A stretch of 64,000 nucleotides of DNA. Source: Cunninghamella blakesleeana (lineage: Eukaryota > Mucoromycota > Mucoromycetes > Mucorales > Cunninghamellaceae). The notes under the pieces were generated by a model. It was given only the letters and a program-made list of their open reading frames with translations. It was not told where the DNA came from and made no database searches. How positions within the stretch are numbered: position 1 is the first letter of the stretch; every line of letters begins with the position of its first letter. The stretch lies in contig JAFCIZ010000005.1 of assembly GCA_017871115.1 (NCBI GenBank), positions 682,001 through 746,000 on the forward strand, in the 5' to 3' direction. This document shows, one piece after another, positions 10,560 through 23,716 of the stretch. A program made the translations under genes and the position numbers.

Positions 10560-10592
10560 ATAGTTAAGCAATTGGTCCGATTGTTTAACTAT
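10560..10592. repeat. short near-perfect hairpin
   Basis: ATAGTTAAGCAAT pairs with ATTGTTTAACTAT with one G-T wobble, leaving a seven-base loop TGGTCCG. It lies 13 bp after the 28-bp inverted repeat. No tRNA-like extension is visible. Confidence 0.7.
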
Positions 10593-11825
10593 CTAAATTG
10601 GATGGATAATTACTTTATGGAATATAATTTTGCCTTAATATAGCCAGCCTTTAGGGAATCAGCTAGTTTAGGTGACAAACTAGTGACAAACTTATAGTGG
10701 AGTGCTTCCAATTGATGATTTAGTTTCACTATATGAAGTTGATTGAAGGTCCAAGAGAATGTAGGGTCCCCTTGCTATGTACAGTTGCTATTACTGCATA
10801 ATCATTCTCATCATTGTACTTTTAAATCATGTCATAATTACAATAATATCAATAATAATTATTCCAATTAATACAAAAATACCTAAAATATACTTTATAC
10901 CCTTACTGTTACCTATCACAAAGCTACTTTAGTTTGTTTAATAATACCATTACTTTTTTTATTTTTATATTATTTACTTTTATTATTATTATTATTTTAC
11001 TTTTTTATATTTTTATTCACATTTTATTTTATTTTTATTACTTCAATATTATATATTACTACATATTATCAAATAAATACTTTACTTTTGTTTAAAAAAA
11101 AAAGATAATTTTTTCAATAATATATGTATATCAACTTCATAAAATAAATAAATTAAAAATTATAGAATCTATTATAAAAAAAAGATGGATGCTCATGATC
11201 TTTTTATTATTATTATTATTATTACTATTACTATTATTACTATTATTATAATAAATATTATTTTTAATTGAATACATCAAAAGTCACTAATATATATATA
11301 TAATCATTTAGTATATTTTATAAAATAAAATTAGATATATAGTAAAAAATTGTATAATATGTTTGATAAAATAAAATAAAAAACAGTAGCAAACTAAAAC
11401 TAATACAATCTATCATTTTATTTAATAAAATGAAAAAAATACCATTTTAACAAACTAATGAAGAACAAGAAAACTTATTATATTATTCAAGCTTCCATAT
11501 GTTATCCTCAAGTTAACAATATGGTAGTTTGTTTAGTTAATTAATACGGGTATCATCAAAGATAAATTCATCTAGAAATAGTTTCTGGATGTAAAATAAA
11601 AAATACAGGACAGCTAAATGCCATACAGAAGATTTGAATCCAATAAAATATATATAGATGGTCTAGATTTTACAAGAAAATCAAAATGTATTTATTTATA
11701 TATATATATAGTTTGTCTTTTCTTTTAAAACCCCCCGTGATTATTTTTTGTTTTTCTTTGTTTATGGTGTTATATTGATTTTGAAACTATAAACAACTGA
11801 CCACCTTTTTTTTTTTTTTTACCAC
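10593..11825. other. intergenic, no gene seen
   Basis: AT-rich DNA with ATT-type microsatellites near 10978-10995 and 11203-11255. A non-repetitive, slightly GC-richer patch at about 10630-10790 has no sustained open frame. Nothing else is supported. Confidence 0.45.
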
Positions 11826-12738
11826 TTCCCAAGCTAATTTTTACGTAATACACTATTTGAAGAAACAGTAAGTATTATCGTCATTATTAACAATAATCAT
11901 TGTTAAAAGACTTTTTAGAAGCTAGTTAAGAGTGAAAAATAATGGCAAATGACTACATTCAACTTTCTATATTACACATTTTTTTTTTTTGTTAGTATAT
12001 TTGTATATAATAAAACAAGTATTCTCTTAATAAAAAAAAATATCACAAAAAAAAAAGAAACATGCCTTTTTGTATCATAAACAAAGTTCCATTATAAATA
12101 TATATATAAAGAAACCTACTATTTTTTTTAAAAAAATTTATTTTTTATGCAGATTGAATGATACAAAAAAGTAGCTTAATTTTTTTATACTTATAATCTC
12201 ATGATTATTAATTTACGTAAATAGTACTATTTTTTTGCTCATTTTTATTTCTCATTCTTTTTTTTTTTTTTAATTCTTTCTTTACTTTACTTTCATTTTT
12301 TTAAAAAAAAAAGATACTCGTATTCTCTTCGTTATGGCTATTTTTTATTTGTATGTATGTATAATAAAAAAAAAGCTCGAAGGGTGGCAAGCTTGTATGA
12401 CAATATGTGGAATCAACCGGTATTGTTAAATACGGTCATAGATCATCGGTGTTTATATCGAGGATATAGATGCTGTGTGTGGTTTAGTTGGACCTAGCTC
12501 TACCTAGTACCCTGCAAGATTATTTGCGTTTCGATAACCCTCGATGGTGCCTTGAGGGGGAAAGGTATAATACGAGTCTGATCGTTTGGGATGTTGATAG
12601 AGTAGTTTGATTATATATTTTATATAATTAGGCGAAAATCGAACTGAAATAACGAAAATCTTTTAACCCGTTGAAGCTTTTGGTTGACATCTCTATAGGT
12701 AATAAAAAATTATATATACATTTACAAAAAATACTAAC

Positions 12739-12775
<37 letters not shown>

Positions 12776-13680
12776 CTGAATTTTAATCTACTGAATCTAC
12801 TTTATTGGGCCATAATCCTACCAAGAATCAATTTTGACACGTAAAAATATTATAAATAAACATATTTATAAATGTATCTTTATGTAAGGTTAACGCGTCT
12901 TTTTTTTTTTAACAATAGTTGAACATCAATATATCAAAATATAAGCAAACATTGAAATCACATGCTTTTATTCCTATTGGTCCAAAGTAAACAATATGAC
13001 TTGACTTGCATGAATCTAATCAAAAAAAGAAAAATGGCTAAATCTGCTCTTCTCTCTCTGAACAAACAAAACAATAATCATATGAATTTGCTCAAAAAAA
13101 AAAAAAAAAACTGGAACTATTCTTCCCTTTAATCGACCATTCTATTTTAAATTTTAAACTCCAATCTATACTAGTTCACTTTAACTATTTTGTAGCCATT
13201 GTCCCATTTTTCATATTATACTACTATTATCGTTTATAAATTTATATTATTATTGTTGCTGCTATTGTTTTATAAATATATGCATCATTTATTATTATAC
13301 CATTATTATATTATATATTTATTTTAATAGTAGTCTATTATCACTCTTAATAAAAATTAAAAATTTAAAGCATATCATAAAATAAAATAAAATAACAAAA
13401 GTAATACAGTTTTATTTTTTTTTACCTAAGGCTAATCTTTTTATGATATACCATGTTATCGTTATTATTAAATCGTAAAGTAATATTTTTAAAATGGATA
13501 ATCAAAGTCTATTATTTTAATTATTAAAAACATTTTACTCTTATAATTTTATAAAAAAATAAAACACACAAAAAAATTCATAAAGCAAGTTAATTATATT
13601 TTATTCAGTATAGAGCTTATTACTACAGTAGTAGCTGGTTATAATACTTTTTATTAGTTGTATTATTGATTATTTTTTAA
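11826..13680 (+). repeat. long dispersed repeat, copy A
   Basis: This stretch matches, in reverse complement, the DNA at about 44870-46260 (copy B). Anchors in order are CTTTTTTGTATCAT-like A/T blocks, the core at 12375-12600, a block at 12780-12860 (CTACTTTATTGGGCC, AATCAATTTTGACACGTAAA), a CTATTGGTCCAAAG block near 12975, and TTTAAACTCCAATCTATAC near 13155, continuing to about 13680. By eye, flanking identity is well below that of the core, with many indels. The word CCCAAGCTAATTTTTACGTA at 11829 also occurs in direct orientation near 44641. There are no obvious terminal inverted repeats, target-site duplications or proteins, so I cannot assign it to a known element class. Confidence 0.75.
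12375..12600 (+). ncRNA. candidate structured RNA or SINE-like core, copy A
   Basis: A 226-bp block, clearly richer in GC than its surroundings, shared with 45753-45978 (minus) with only about ten substitutions and no indels. Predicted local hairpins: a stem around TATATCGAGGATATA at about 12457-12471 that extends outward with wobble pairs, CCCTCGA pairing with TTGAGGG at about 12538-12558, and CCGGTATT pairing with AAATACGG with a bulge. No open frame spans the block. The string TACGGYCATAG and the later TTAGTTGG...CTAGTAC order faintly recall 5S rRNA, but the characteristic internal control region is not intact. It is flanked by A/T-runs. The strand is arbitrary, taken from the direction of the 5S-like reading. 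Confidence 0.45.
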
Positions 13681-13884
13681 GAGAAAAAACATAGTAAATA
13701 TGATATACAAGCATATATGTCAACTACCATGATATAAAGAAAAGTAATGTAATAATATTTATAAGTATAAAGTCATGATATAATGATAATGTTATAAAGG
13801 TATATAGTATAATAATAATGATAATGAGTAATATAAATAGATAATATAGTAAAATAAAGAGCAACAATAATACTAACTATAGAG

Positions 13885-14212
13885 TTAATAATAACAGTTT
13901 TTCTTCATTTTTTGCTTGAGAAATCCTTTTTTTAAATAGAGAAATATAACTTAATTTTCTTAATGTGGCTTCAAAACCAACCATTCCTCCATGTTTTCGC
14001 AGCGCCACCTTTAATGGTTCATCGACGATATACTTTTTTCTACCATATAATCTATTAATGTTTGCTACTTCTTTGTTTATAACGTGAAGTAGATTTATTA
14101 TTTGAGCTTTGGTTGTATATTTATTTTCACCAAATAGCTTGAGCTTCCTAACTTTTATGCATTCTGAGCATTCGTCATAATAATTGTTTCGATAGATTAC
14201 ACATAATTTGAT
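13885..14212 (-). pseudogene. unidentified coding remnant
   Basis: A minus-strand frame of about 108 codons, open between stops, with no usable early ATG. It contains NNYYDECSECIKVRKLKLFG, NLLHVINKEVANINRLYG, RKKYIVDEPLKVALRKHGG and FEATLRKLSYISLFKKGF. The Cys pair, balanced Lys/Glu content and lower AT bias look like real protein. Upstream on the minus strand the frame hits stops, so it is either an internal exon or a decayed gene. It directly adjoins the end of repeat copy A. Family unknown. A transposon origin is plausible from context only. Confidence 0.4.
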
Positions 14213-16225
14213 TTAATAACCTTTATATCCAACACCCTTAATAATTAATAATAAATGATATACACCATATATTTGTTAGAATATAAGAAACATATCTTTC
14301 TTTTGAATTCTGAAATAATTTAGTAACAGTATGTATTTAGATATCATTTTATACTTAATTAGTTAATTATTAGGTTAGTCTTATTAAAGTACTTGTAGAA
14401 ATTTGCGGTGACTCTAATATCGAAATATATTGAAATTTTTTAAATTTTACAAATTTTCAGCATGCTATTTTTTTCTTTCATTTTCGGATTTTTTATTATT
14501 GTTTAAATCATTATATTTCTTCTACTTCACTCATACTATTAACTAATAAAAGAAACCATACAACAAAATAACATATTAATATAGCAACAACTACAACTAT
14601 TGTTAGTATTATTGTTATTCTGAATTGCTTATAATGGCTCGTATATGTACACATGAAAATAAAAAAACCGAGCTTTATAATAACAATAATAATACGTTTG
14701 AATCTCATCTTCTCAAATTAAACTAGTAAATCTTACTTTCTTTAAAAAAACTATAAACAAGCTATACATAAAGGAATATGCATGACTTTTATGAGTCTAT
14801 TTTAATTAAACAAAAAAAAATATAAAAGAAGTATTTTCTCCAGCTTTTAATTTTTTTGAACATGATAACTATGAATCTTCTCTTTTTTTAATTATTTATT
14901 AAATTTCGTTTACATAGAGATATTTGTATAGGCTAGTTACAAAAATCTAATTTCATATATCCCATTGTGTATTATAATGCACAATGTTTACATTTAAACT
15001 CAACCCATTTATTTATTGCCATCTTTATTTTATTTTTAATTTTATATGTATTTTCTTTCTGAGTCAATTTATTGATCATGTTTGGTATTAGTATCTTCAT
15101 TTTATAATCAGGTGATTATTTATAATTAAATTCGTTACTGAAAAAATAAAAATAAAAATATAACATAATATTAAAAAGATAAAATACAATAAAAATGTTG
15201 TTTATTGTATTAAATTTAACTTATCATCCTTAATGATAGTGTTTTCTTAATATTCAAATTAATAAATATATAAATAAATTATAATAATGTTGATTAAAAG
15301 CTCCAAACATCTATTTTTAAAATGGATAGATGTGTATGTATAACCTTTTTATTTTATTTTATGTCCTATTTTTCTGTTGATACATAGAAAATTTTTTATC
15401 ATGCATAAGCAATATGTAGTCTATTTCTGTTTCAATTTTCATTTTTATATTCTGTATAATAATGATTTAATAATGCACATATATATAAATTTATAATTGT
15501 ATAAAAATGTATCTATAATTACTTAAGTCTAATAATATTTTAATAGTAAATCTTACTTGATCTGGGGTATATTGGAAATGGAAATTATGATATCGAAATC
15601 GAAAGAAAATTCGGGCGGGGATTCAAATGTTTCGCAGCAAAAAATGGAAATTATTTATTTAAAATTTTTTCTCCTTCTTTTTATTTCCTCCTCTTCCCTC
15701 TTTTTTTTTTTTTTTTAAACCACTTTCATTACATAAAGGATTTACTAGGTAAATCTTGATATATTTTATATTGATTTATAGTTATAATCATTTATATATC
15801 TTTTATTATTAATATTATTATATTATTATTACCTATTTACTTTCTTTTTCGTATAAATCCTTTATCTTTATTTATTTATTACGTATTATTTTTTATTACT
15901 ATATTATTTAAAATCTATTAATCATCAATTCTTATTTTAAAATAACATAAAAAACCATTAAAAAAAGACCAAAAAAAAAGATATATATATATGTATATAT
16001 TTACTCTTCTTAAATTATCGACTTTTTAAACCACTATCACTTTATTTGAATTTATTCCTTCAGTTATTATTTTTTTTATTTTTAAATTGTATAAATGATA
16101 TATCTATATATCTAAATATCTTAAAACAACGAATATAAATAATACTGACAAATATATATTTTAATTATTATTATTATTATATATATATGTATATTTATAT
16201 ATTATTATTATTTTTTATTTTATAG
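14213..16225. other. intergenic with one doubtful membrane ORF
   Basis: About 2 kb of AT-rich DNA. A 65-codon minus-strand frame at 14511-14708 would encode two hydrophobic stretches (ITIILTIVVVVAILICYFVV), but AT-rich DNA readily produces such frames. A (TA)n and (ATT)n rich leader (about 15980-16225) precedes TFIIB. The TTTTATAG just before the ATG could be the acceptor of a 5'UTR intron. Confidence 0.4.
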
Positions 16226-16562
16226 ATGAGTTCTGCTATTCCATTCCCTTTAAGAGAACCTCAACAAAATGAAGCTCCCCAAGCTTTTCAACCAAATTTA
16301 AATGTAAAATTAATTTGTCCTGATTGTAGAGTGTTACCTCCTCAAATAGTGGAAGAATTTGCTTCTGGTGATCTTGTTTGTGGTGATTGTGGGTTAGTAC
16401 TTGGGGATCGTATTATTGATACAAGATCTGAATGGCGTACATTTGCAAATGATGAAGGGGATGTAAGTTTGTTAAATGATATATTAAAAAATATATATAT
16501 ATAGTAGTGAAAGTGAGAAAAAGGAAACAATGAAATGGTTTTATTGATTTCGTTATTGTTAC

Positions 16563-16608
<46 letters not shown>

Positions 16609-17417
16609 TTTAACTTTATAATTGAAATGGTCATCAGGACCCATCCCGTGTTGGTGCAGCAGCAAATCCTTTATTAGATGGAAACCAATTAGATACAGTG
16701 ATTTCAAGAAGAGATGGTGGTACCGGTGCAGCTAAAGATTTAAACAAGACACATGGCCGTGCTACAGCTATGAAAGGTGAAAGAAATTTAGTTCAATCTT
16801 ATAAAGAAATTGGTGCCATGTGTGATTCCATCTCCTTATCAAAAATTGTCAGCGATACAGCTAAACAATTATATAAACGAGTAGAAGATGAAAAATTATT
16901 ACGTGGAAAATCTAGTGATGCTATCATTGCAGCATGTATCTTTATTGCTTGTCGTCAAGAAAAAGTAGGTCGTACCTTCCGAGAAATATGCGCTTTGACT
17001 CGGGTTCCTAAAAAAGAAATTGGCCGATGTTATAAAACATTACAAGCTAAATTACAAACCAATACAAGTATTATGAATTCCGAAGACCTTATGTCTCGGT
17101 TTTGTTCTAATTTATTATTACCTAATTATATTCAAAAGGCTGGCGTGGATCTTGTGAAACGTGCTAAAGAATTAGGCACTTTGGCTGGTAAATCACCTAT
17201 CTCTGTTGCTGCTGCTTGTATTTATTTAGTTTCTTATCTTTATCGTGTACCTAAAACTACAAGAGATATTGCTAACGTTGCTGGTGTATCAGAAGTTACT
17301 ATTAAAAGCGCTTATAAATCACTTTATAACGAAAGGGAAAACTTGATTGATATTGAATCTCTTCGCTCTAAACCTAGCGGTGAAGGTTTAAGTTTCGATG
17401 ATTTGGCTTTACCTTAA
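16226..17417 (+). CDS. SUA7: Transcription initiation factor TFIIB
   Basis: General RNA polymerase II factor that bridges TBP-bound promoters and polymerase. Two exons, 16226-16462 and 16638-17417, give 338 residues, the usual family length. The zinc ribbon has C31, C34, C52 and C55 (CPDC and CGDC). The B-reader/linker follows ([17 protein letters not shown]), then two cyclin-like repeats ([20 protein letters not shown] and [18 protein letters not shown]). The intron is 175 bp, starts GTAAGT, ends ATCAG, splits the protein after GD in the linker, and contains a long ATT microsatellite. The start is the first ATG after the AT-rich leader and gives the expected N-terminus. Complete and apparently functional. 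Gene symbol follows the yeast homologue. Confidence 0.97.
16561..16611. repeat. ATT microsatellite in TFIIB intron
   Basis: About 17 ATT/TTA triplets inside the single intron of the TFIIB gene. Likely length-variable between strains. Confidence 0.9.
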
Positions 17418-17758
17418 AAAATACATATTATAAATATATATTATAATGATATTATTCTATTGTTATCCTTAAATATTATTAGTATAAATACTTCCTTTTT
17501 TCTTTTTAATTCAATAAAGTTGTGCTGGCTTTAAAATAAATTTGCATTAATGAATAAAACTACATAGATGCACAAATAGTAACTATAAAATGCAACTCTT
17601 ATCAATTATGAACTATATTTTTACTCGTAAATTAGTCATTTTAGCATAAAAAAATACGCATTTTATAAAAAAACAAACAAACACTTTATAAAAAATTAAA
17701 CATTTTATCAAAAAAATAGGAACTGAATACCTATTTATAAATAAAATATAAATCATTA

Positions 17759-17792
<34 letters not shown>

Positions 17793-19030
17793 ATATTGGT
17801 ATATTGTATGATTATTTTTAAACTACGAGTTAAAATGCACTGTGTTTTGAATTACATGTTACAATTTCCCCGGGATTTAAGTATATTCATGTAATTTTTT
17901 TTTGTAACTCAATTTCTATACATAACAAAATGTATATAGTTAATACTAAAGCATTTATTCTGGATATTAATATTATCGATCTTTACTAGTGTATATTAAC
18001 AATAGTATTTTTTGGTACCTTTTCATTGATAAATAATTCTATGTATATAAATTATTAAAGAAAGCATATTTTATTTTATATATATTTTAACTTTTATTTG
18101 ATTAAAAAATAAATTCATAAGATATTTATTTGAACGATAGTAAAAATAATGGGGAAAATAATAAAATAAAAAATATGGCTTTAACAGACATTATATATAA
18201 ATATATAAGGTAATTGTAATTGATCAGTTATTATAATGTTTCAATGGCTTATTTTTTTAAAAAAAATATCTCCAAACATTTTATTCCATTAGTACTAATT
18301 TCCATTCCTTACTACACTTGATTTTTAGTTTTATATAAAAAGTGGCTCTATATTGTTATCATAAGAATAGTAGTCTATTTAGTTGATATGATCTCATACA
18401 AATATCATACTAATCATTAGTTTTTTGAACTAGTTAAGCAATATTTTAAAGTGTGTATACATTTATAGTTATTACAAGTAAACAGCTATTTTAGTTTTTT
18501 TTTCTTTTTTCCATTCTTTCTTTTTTTTTGAAAAAAAGAAACCAGTAATAGAGTAAATATCATACTTCAATTATATAATTTGATGAACACAGACCCATCC
18601 ATGGTATCCGATATATTTTATCTAAAAAGAGCACAATGTTTTTTTAGCTCCAAAACATATGCTATATATTATATTATTACTTTTTATTTTATATAACTAT
18701 ATGTGTCTATTTGTATATTATTTTATTAAAAGTAATAAATATGTTTAGTTATTTAAATTAATAGTGTTTGTATTTTTTAAAGTGTTGCTTGTATTTTATA
18801 GTTTTACAAGATAATTCATGAGTTTGAACAAGTCGGAGTATATTTTTTTACCAACTTAAATTTTAAATTCTTTCCCTCTTTTTTTCCTCTCTTTTTTCTT
18901 TTCTTTTCTTTTTTTTTTTACACGCACATATTTATTCTTTCTACCTTATTTTTTATAAGCGTTCTCTTATATTTTATTTTTTTTAACATATTTAAATAAT
19001 ATATATAGGGGGATAGAAAAAAAAAAAGGT
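17418..19030. other. intergenic, no gene seen
   Basis: About 1.6 kb between TFIIB and the beta-galactosidase. It contains a TA/TG dinucleotide tract at about 17759-17793 and a polypyrimidine run at about 18868-18920 upstream of the next gene. No open frame of note, no RNA gene recognised. Confidence 0.5.
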
Positions 19031-22000
19031 ATGGCAGAACTGACACCACTTCATTCGCTTTTTGCCTTGATTCCTTTGGTGATATCTGGGTTTATCTTAT
19101 ATACACATCAACGTACTCATGGTAGTTTAAATCATATTACGACAGAATCAGTAGCTTTTAATCGTAGTAAATATGGATCTTTAGTGGATTGGGATAAGTA
19201 TTCTTTAAAGGTTGAAGGTGAATCGATCCCTATTCTTTCAGGTGAATTTCATTATTGGCGTGTTCCAGACCGTGAACGATGGCAGACTATATTACAACAA
19301 TACCGCACTGCAGGATTTAACACTATACGTATCTATTTCCATTGGGGTTATCACTCACCATCTGAAGGTACTTATTTATTTGATGGCAATCGTGATATTG
19401 ATTATCTTCTAACATTATGTGAACAGCTGGGTTTATTTGTCTTGGCGGCTCCTGGTCCTTATATTTGTGCTGAAACACAAGGTGGTGGGTATCCTGCTTG
19501 GTTGGTAGCAAAACGTGAACTGAATATTCGTCATAATCAGATTATGCTTTGGCGTACCTACGATCCTGATTTTGCTAATTATGAAATTCAATGGCTTAAT
19601 CATATCTTACCTATCTTAGCAAAACATCAAATCACTGAAAATAATAATCATCAACCGAATAAACGTGGGTGTGTGCTTGCTTTACAAATTGATAATGAAC
19701 TGTTTGAAACTATGGCTAATATTTTACCTGTTGGATTACGTGATCAAATGAGGATTCTTGCCAAAGCTGCTAGAGATGCTGATATTACTGTGCCTTTGTT
19801 TACGAACGATGGGTTTGAAGAAGGTGGATGGGTACCTGGGAGAAATTCTAGCTTTTGGTCAAAACATCCTTTTGGTATCGATTTATATGGTTTTGATAAA
19901 TACGTCGGTAAAGTGATTTTTTTTTTTAATTATTTATTGTTCATTAAATATAAAAATGCTTTTATAGTTTATTCATTGTTTTTGATTTTTATTCTCTTTT
20001 TTTTTCTATTTTTATTTTTATTTTTTATTTTATTTTTTTGAAAAATAATATAGTATTTGCTCCTTCAAGTTCTCCTAAAAGTTGGTTAATTGATGGTAAT
20101 AATGAATCTGGTGAGTGGAAAGATTGGGATCCTAAACAAATGGAAAACTCTATGGATGGTTTAGAAAAAACAGTACGCGGTTTTGGTGGTGGTGCAAAAC
20201 ATGTAAGATATTAATTGTCAGAATTTTTTTTTATAAAAAGAAAATAGCAGTGGTAATAATAATAATGACAAAATATATATCGCTTTTTTTTATTAATGAA
20301 TTAGTCACCCATGTTTATTCCTGAACTCCAAGGCGGATGGTTTAATCATTATCAATTGCAACATACTTACGATCAAATATACGATTTTTATGGCGATCAG
20401 TATACTAAATTGTTATTCGATACTTCTCTTGCTCAAGGTGTTACAATGGCTAGTCTTTATATGGTCTATGGTGGAACAAATTGGGGAACTCTTGGTGACC
20501 CGTAAGTACCCTTTTTTATATTTGTATGTTTATGTTTATTATTTTTATTTATTTACAAACTGCTATTATTTTCATTTTCATTATTGTATTCTTTTAGTGA
20601 TGTTTATACTTCATATGACTACTCAGCGTGTATTAGAGAATTTGGATACTTATCATCTCGTGGTAGAAACCTTCGTGAAACTTTAATCTTTGCTCAAGCT
20701 TTTGAACCTTATTTTACAAAAACAGAACTTGCACCTAAATCAACTGTCACTTCCACCACATCACATATTATTAATCGTCAACGTATATCAGTAGGATCAG
20801 ATCAACAAGTTTCATTTACCTTTTTCCGTAATTTTGATCGTAAGAAAGGTAGTAAGTTTGAAATTGAAGTAAAACAGCATAATCATCGATTTACAATGGG
20901 GCTTGCATTCCCTTATAAAACATCCTTTGTTGGCTTGGGTAATTATGAAACAGTGAATGGCCTTAAATTGATTCAATCTACCCTTCCTATTCATGCACGT
21001 ATGGTCAATAAAGAAAAAAATGAAGAAACATGGATTATTGAACCTAATCAAGTAGGGGGACTTGCTTTTGAACAAAAATCAATGACAATGGAGGGTAATA
21101 TGCATAATAATGTATTACGTAGTGAAGGGTCTGTTTCTATTCTAAAATTCGATCATCAACAAGGTTGGACAAAATTGACAACCACTCAAGGTCATCTTTA
21201 TATTATTGGTTTAACAAAGAAGGATGTATCTACTTTATATGGTGATTTCCAAAGTTCCTATTGGCGTGGAGGAAATAAAGATCGATATCCTGGACTTTTA
21301 GCTTGGGGTGCGGACGAACTTTATTATAATAATTCAACAAAATCTTTAGAAATCAATCAAAACATTCACGATTCAAAACTTCACATTTTATCCTATGTAC
21401 CACCTAATGATCCACGTATCACACTCGAATATAATAACGATAGTGAAGAACATGGACCATCACATCTTTATACTATGAATTTGGAAGATCGATCAAAAGA
21501 ACAACAAACTATTTCTGTAGACCTTAAAAAATGGAAATCTAAATCAGTGGATTGGGAAGCTTTGCACTGGCAACCTTTAAAACGTGATAATAAAAAAAAG
21601 TTAATATGGGATACATTAGATTATCATTTTACAAGTGGGCAGGCGATTTACCGTAACCAATTCAAAACGCCACCCTCTGGAAATAAAAAAGTAACCCTTT
21701 CATTGAACGTACGTCATCGGGCTACTGTTATTTTAAATGGACATATTATAGGTGGTCATACCACTTATTCTAGACAACTCTTCTCTGCTGGTGCTAAAAT
21801 TGGTCCTGATCCATGGTTTATTGGTACACATACCTATGATTTGACACCCTCTCTTTCTCATGATGGATCCTTGGATAATGAGTTGTTAATCATTGTGGAT
21901 AGTTTTGGTCTTAGTCGTCAAGCTTTTATTATGAATGACATTCGCAATCCAAGAGGTATTATCAAAGCAACATTGAAGGGGATAGATAGCAATAGTAGTA

Positions 22001-22572
22001 CATCTGTTGAACAAGAATGGCAAATTTCAGGTGTGGATGTACGAGATCAACATGAACCTTTTGCAACAACTGGATTTTCGGATGAAAAGAATGGAAATGG
22101 ATTTAAATCATTTACGCCAAATATTGATATGAATAATGATGAAGATGATGAAAGTAATACACAAAAAGTAAAATTCCCTATACATACAGTTTCATTAGAA
22201 CCATCCCAAGGCATTCAATGGTATCAATTTAAATTTGACCATGTTTTAAAACAAGATAATGTACGTAAAGCACCACTTCGATTACGTTTAGATGGTGAAT
22301 GGACAGCTAAAGTTATTTTAAATGATGTATTGATTGGGCTTTATTATGGTAATGGTGATGGACCTCAACATGATTTCTATTTACCCGATGATTTAATACA
22401 GCGTTATGGAAATGTTATTAAAATGTTAGTTTATACTTGGACACCAACAGAAGCTCAAATATCTATTCAAGGATGGCATGTTCAATTCCCAGGAAGTGGT
22501 AACCTTATTCAGTCTCCCTCTAGTGAACGTCACGATTATATTGCATGGAAAGATAGTATAAATATCGGATGA
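19031..22572 (+). CDS. GH35 beta-galactosidase
   Basis: Glycoside hydrolase family 35 enzyme, expected to release terminal beta-galactose. Four exons, 19031-19907, 20054-20202, 20305-20501 and 20598-22572, all in frame, give 1065 residues. A hydrophobic segment near the N-terminus (LFALIPLVISGFILYT) suggests a signal anchor or uncleaved signal. The TIM-barrel start is SGEFHYWRVP, with APGPYICAETQGGGYPAWL further on. The probable acid/base Glu223 lies in LQIDNEL and the probable nucleophile Glu349 in FIPELQGGWF. YMVYGGTNWG is the typical late-barrel motif. The C-terminal half carries beta-sandwich/jelly-roll material (VTLSLNVRHRATVILNG; RLDGEWTAKVILND), as in large fungal GH35 enzymes. Galactose as substrate follows from the family. 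Secretion or cell-surface location is inferred. Confidence 0.93.
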
Positions 22573-23637
22573 TCTTTTTATTTATTTTCTTGAAAAATTA
22601 AAAAGATGTCGATTAATAACTCATAATGCTAAAAAAATATAAATAAAATATAAAACAATATAAACTACAGTTGTATTGTTATTTAATATATAAATATACA
22701 ATATAATATTAGTACCTTTTTTTTTTTTGTTTTTGTTTGTTTTTTTGTGGATATGTATTATATATTGTATTATATAAAAAAAAAGTCATTGCGTCATTGG
22801 AACAGTTTTTGATATAATACGTCTCACTAAAAATAAGAAAAATAAAAATATTACGGAAAAACATATTATCATTCCCGATTACTCCGAAAAGATTGATTGT
22901 TGGATAAGAGTTTAAAAGAAAAAGAACCTATAAAAAGAAAATGGATATTTTGTTATTTTTATTTTTGCCAAGTATTGTTTTTTATTTTTTCTCAAGTGGT
23001 TTATTACTGTTATTTAAACAATAAACCAATCAGCTATACATTATATTTATATTTTTAAAAAATACTATTATTGTTATGATCGTTTTTTTTATGAGAAAAT
23101 TAATAAAATAAAAATAGAATAGTAATAAATCCAAATAAGGAATTCATATTGGGTTATTTTTTTTGACATTCGAAAATGAAGTAAAATACCCTTATTAGGA
23201 TAAATCTTTTGTTACTCAATACTAAAATCATCCTTTATTGGCTATTTAAAAAACAAAATAAGGCTATTTAAGTTAAATCTCGTGAGAAAACTTTATAGTT
23301 AAGGTATCACCATGACGATAAGGTTAATCGTAAAATCATCAATGTATGCACTTTTTTATTTTTAATATAACTTATATACAAGTATTAAATTTAACATATA
23401 TACTCAACATTATATAAAAAGTGATTAATAGCAAAAAATAAATAAATAAAAAAACCGTTACTATCATCATATAGATAAAAAGAATATACTTACCAAAAAA
23501 GTAAAGGAGTTTAAAAACTCGCTAAAATTTTTTCAATTATTAATCTCAGTAGTTCTTCCCTTTTTTTTTAAACTAATTTTTTTTTCTTCCTCTTTCTCTT
23601 TTCTTTTCTTTTTCTTCATTTCATTTTTTTTTTCTTT

Positions 23638-23677
<40 letters not shown>

Positions 23678-23716
23678 TTATTTTTTTTATACTTTTTATT
23701 TTTTTAAAAAAACAAT
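22573..23716. other. intergenic with pyrimidine-rich and TA-rich promoter region
   Basis: No coding sequence seen. The last 180 bp before the peptide-transporter ATG hold a long C/T tract (about 23545-23640) followed by a (TA)n run (23643-23672). Pyrimidine tracts like this precede several genes in this window and may mark core promoters. Confidence 0.5.

Noticed and set aside
12532..12545. GTTTCGATAACC, a B-box-like string suggesting a tRNA gene
   Set aside because: No acceptor stem, D arm or anticodon arm can be folded around it, and spacing to any A box is wrong. No convincing tRNA gene was found anywhere in the window.
12375..12600. Hammerhead ribozyme or group I intron in the conserved core
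   Set aside because: The hammerhead CTGANGA/GAAA pair is not present in proper form, and the P/Q/R/S elements of group I introns are absent.
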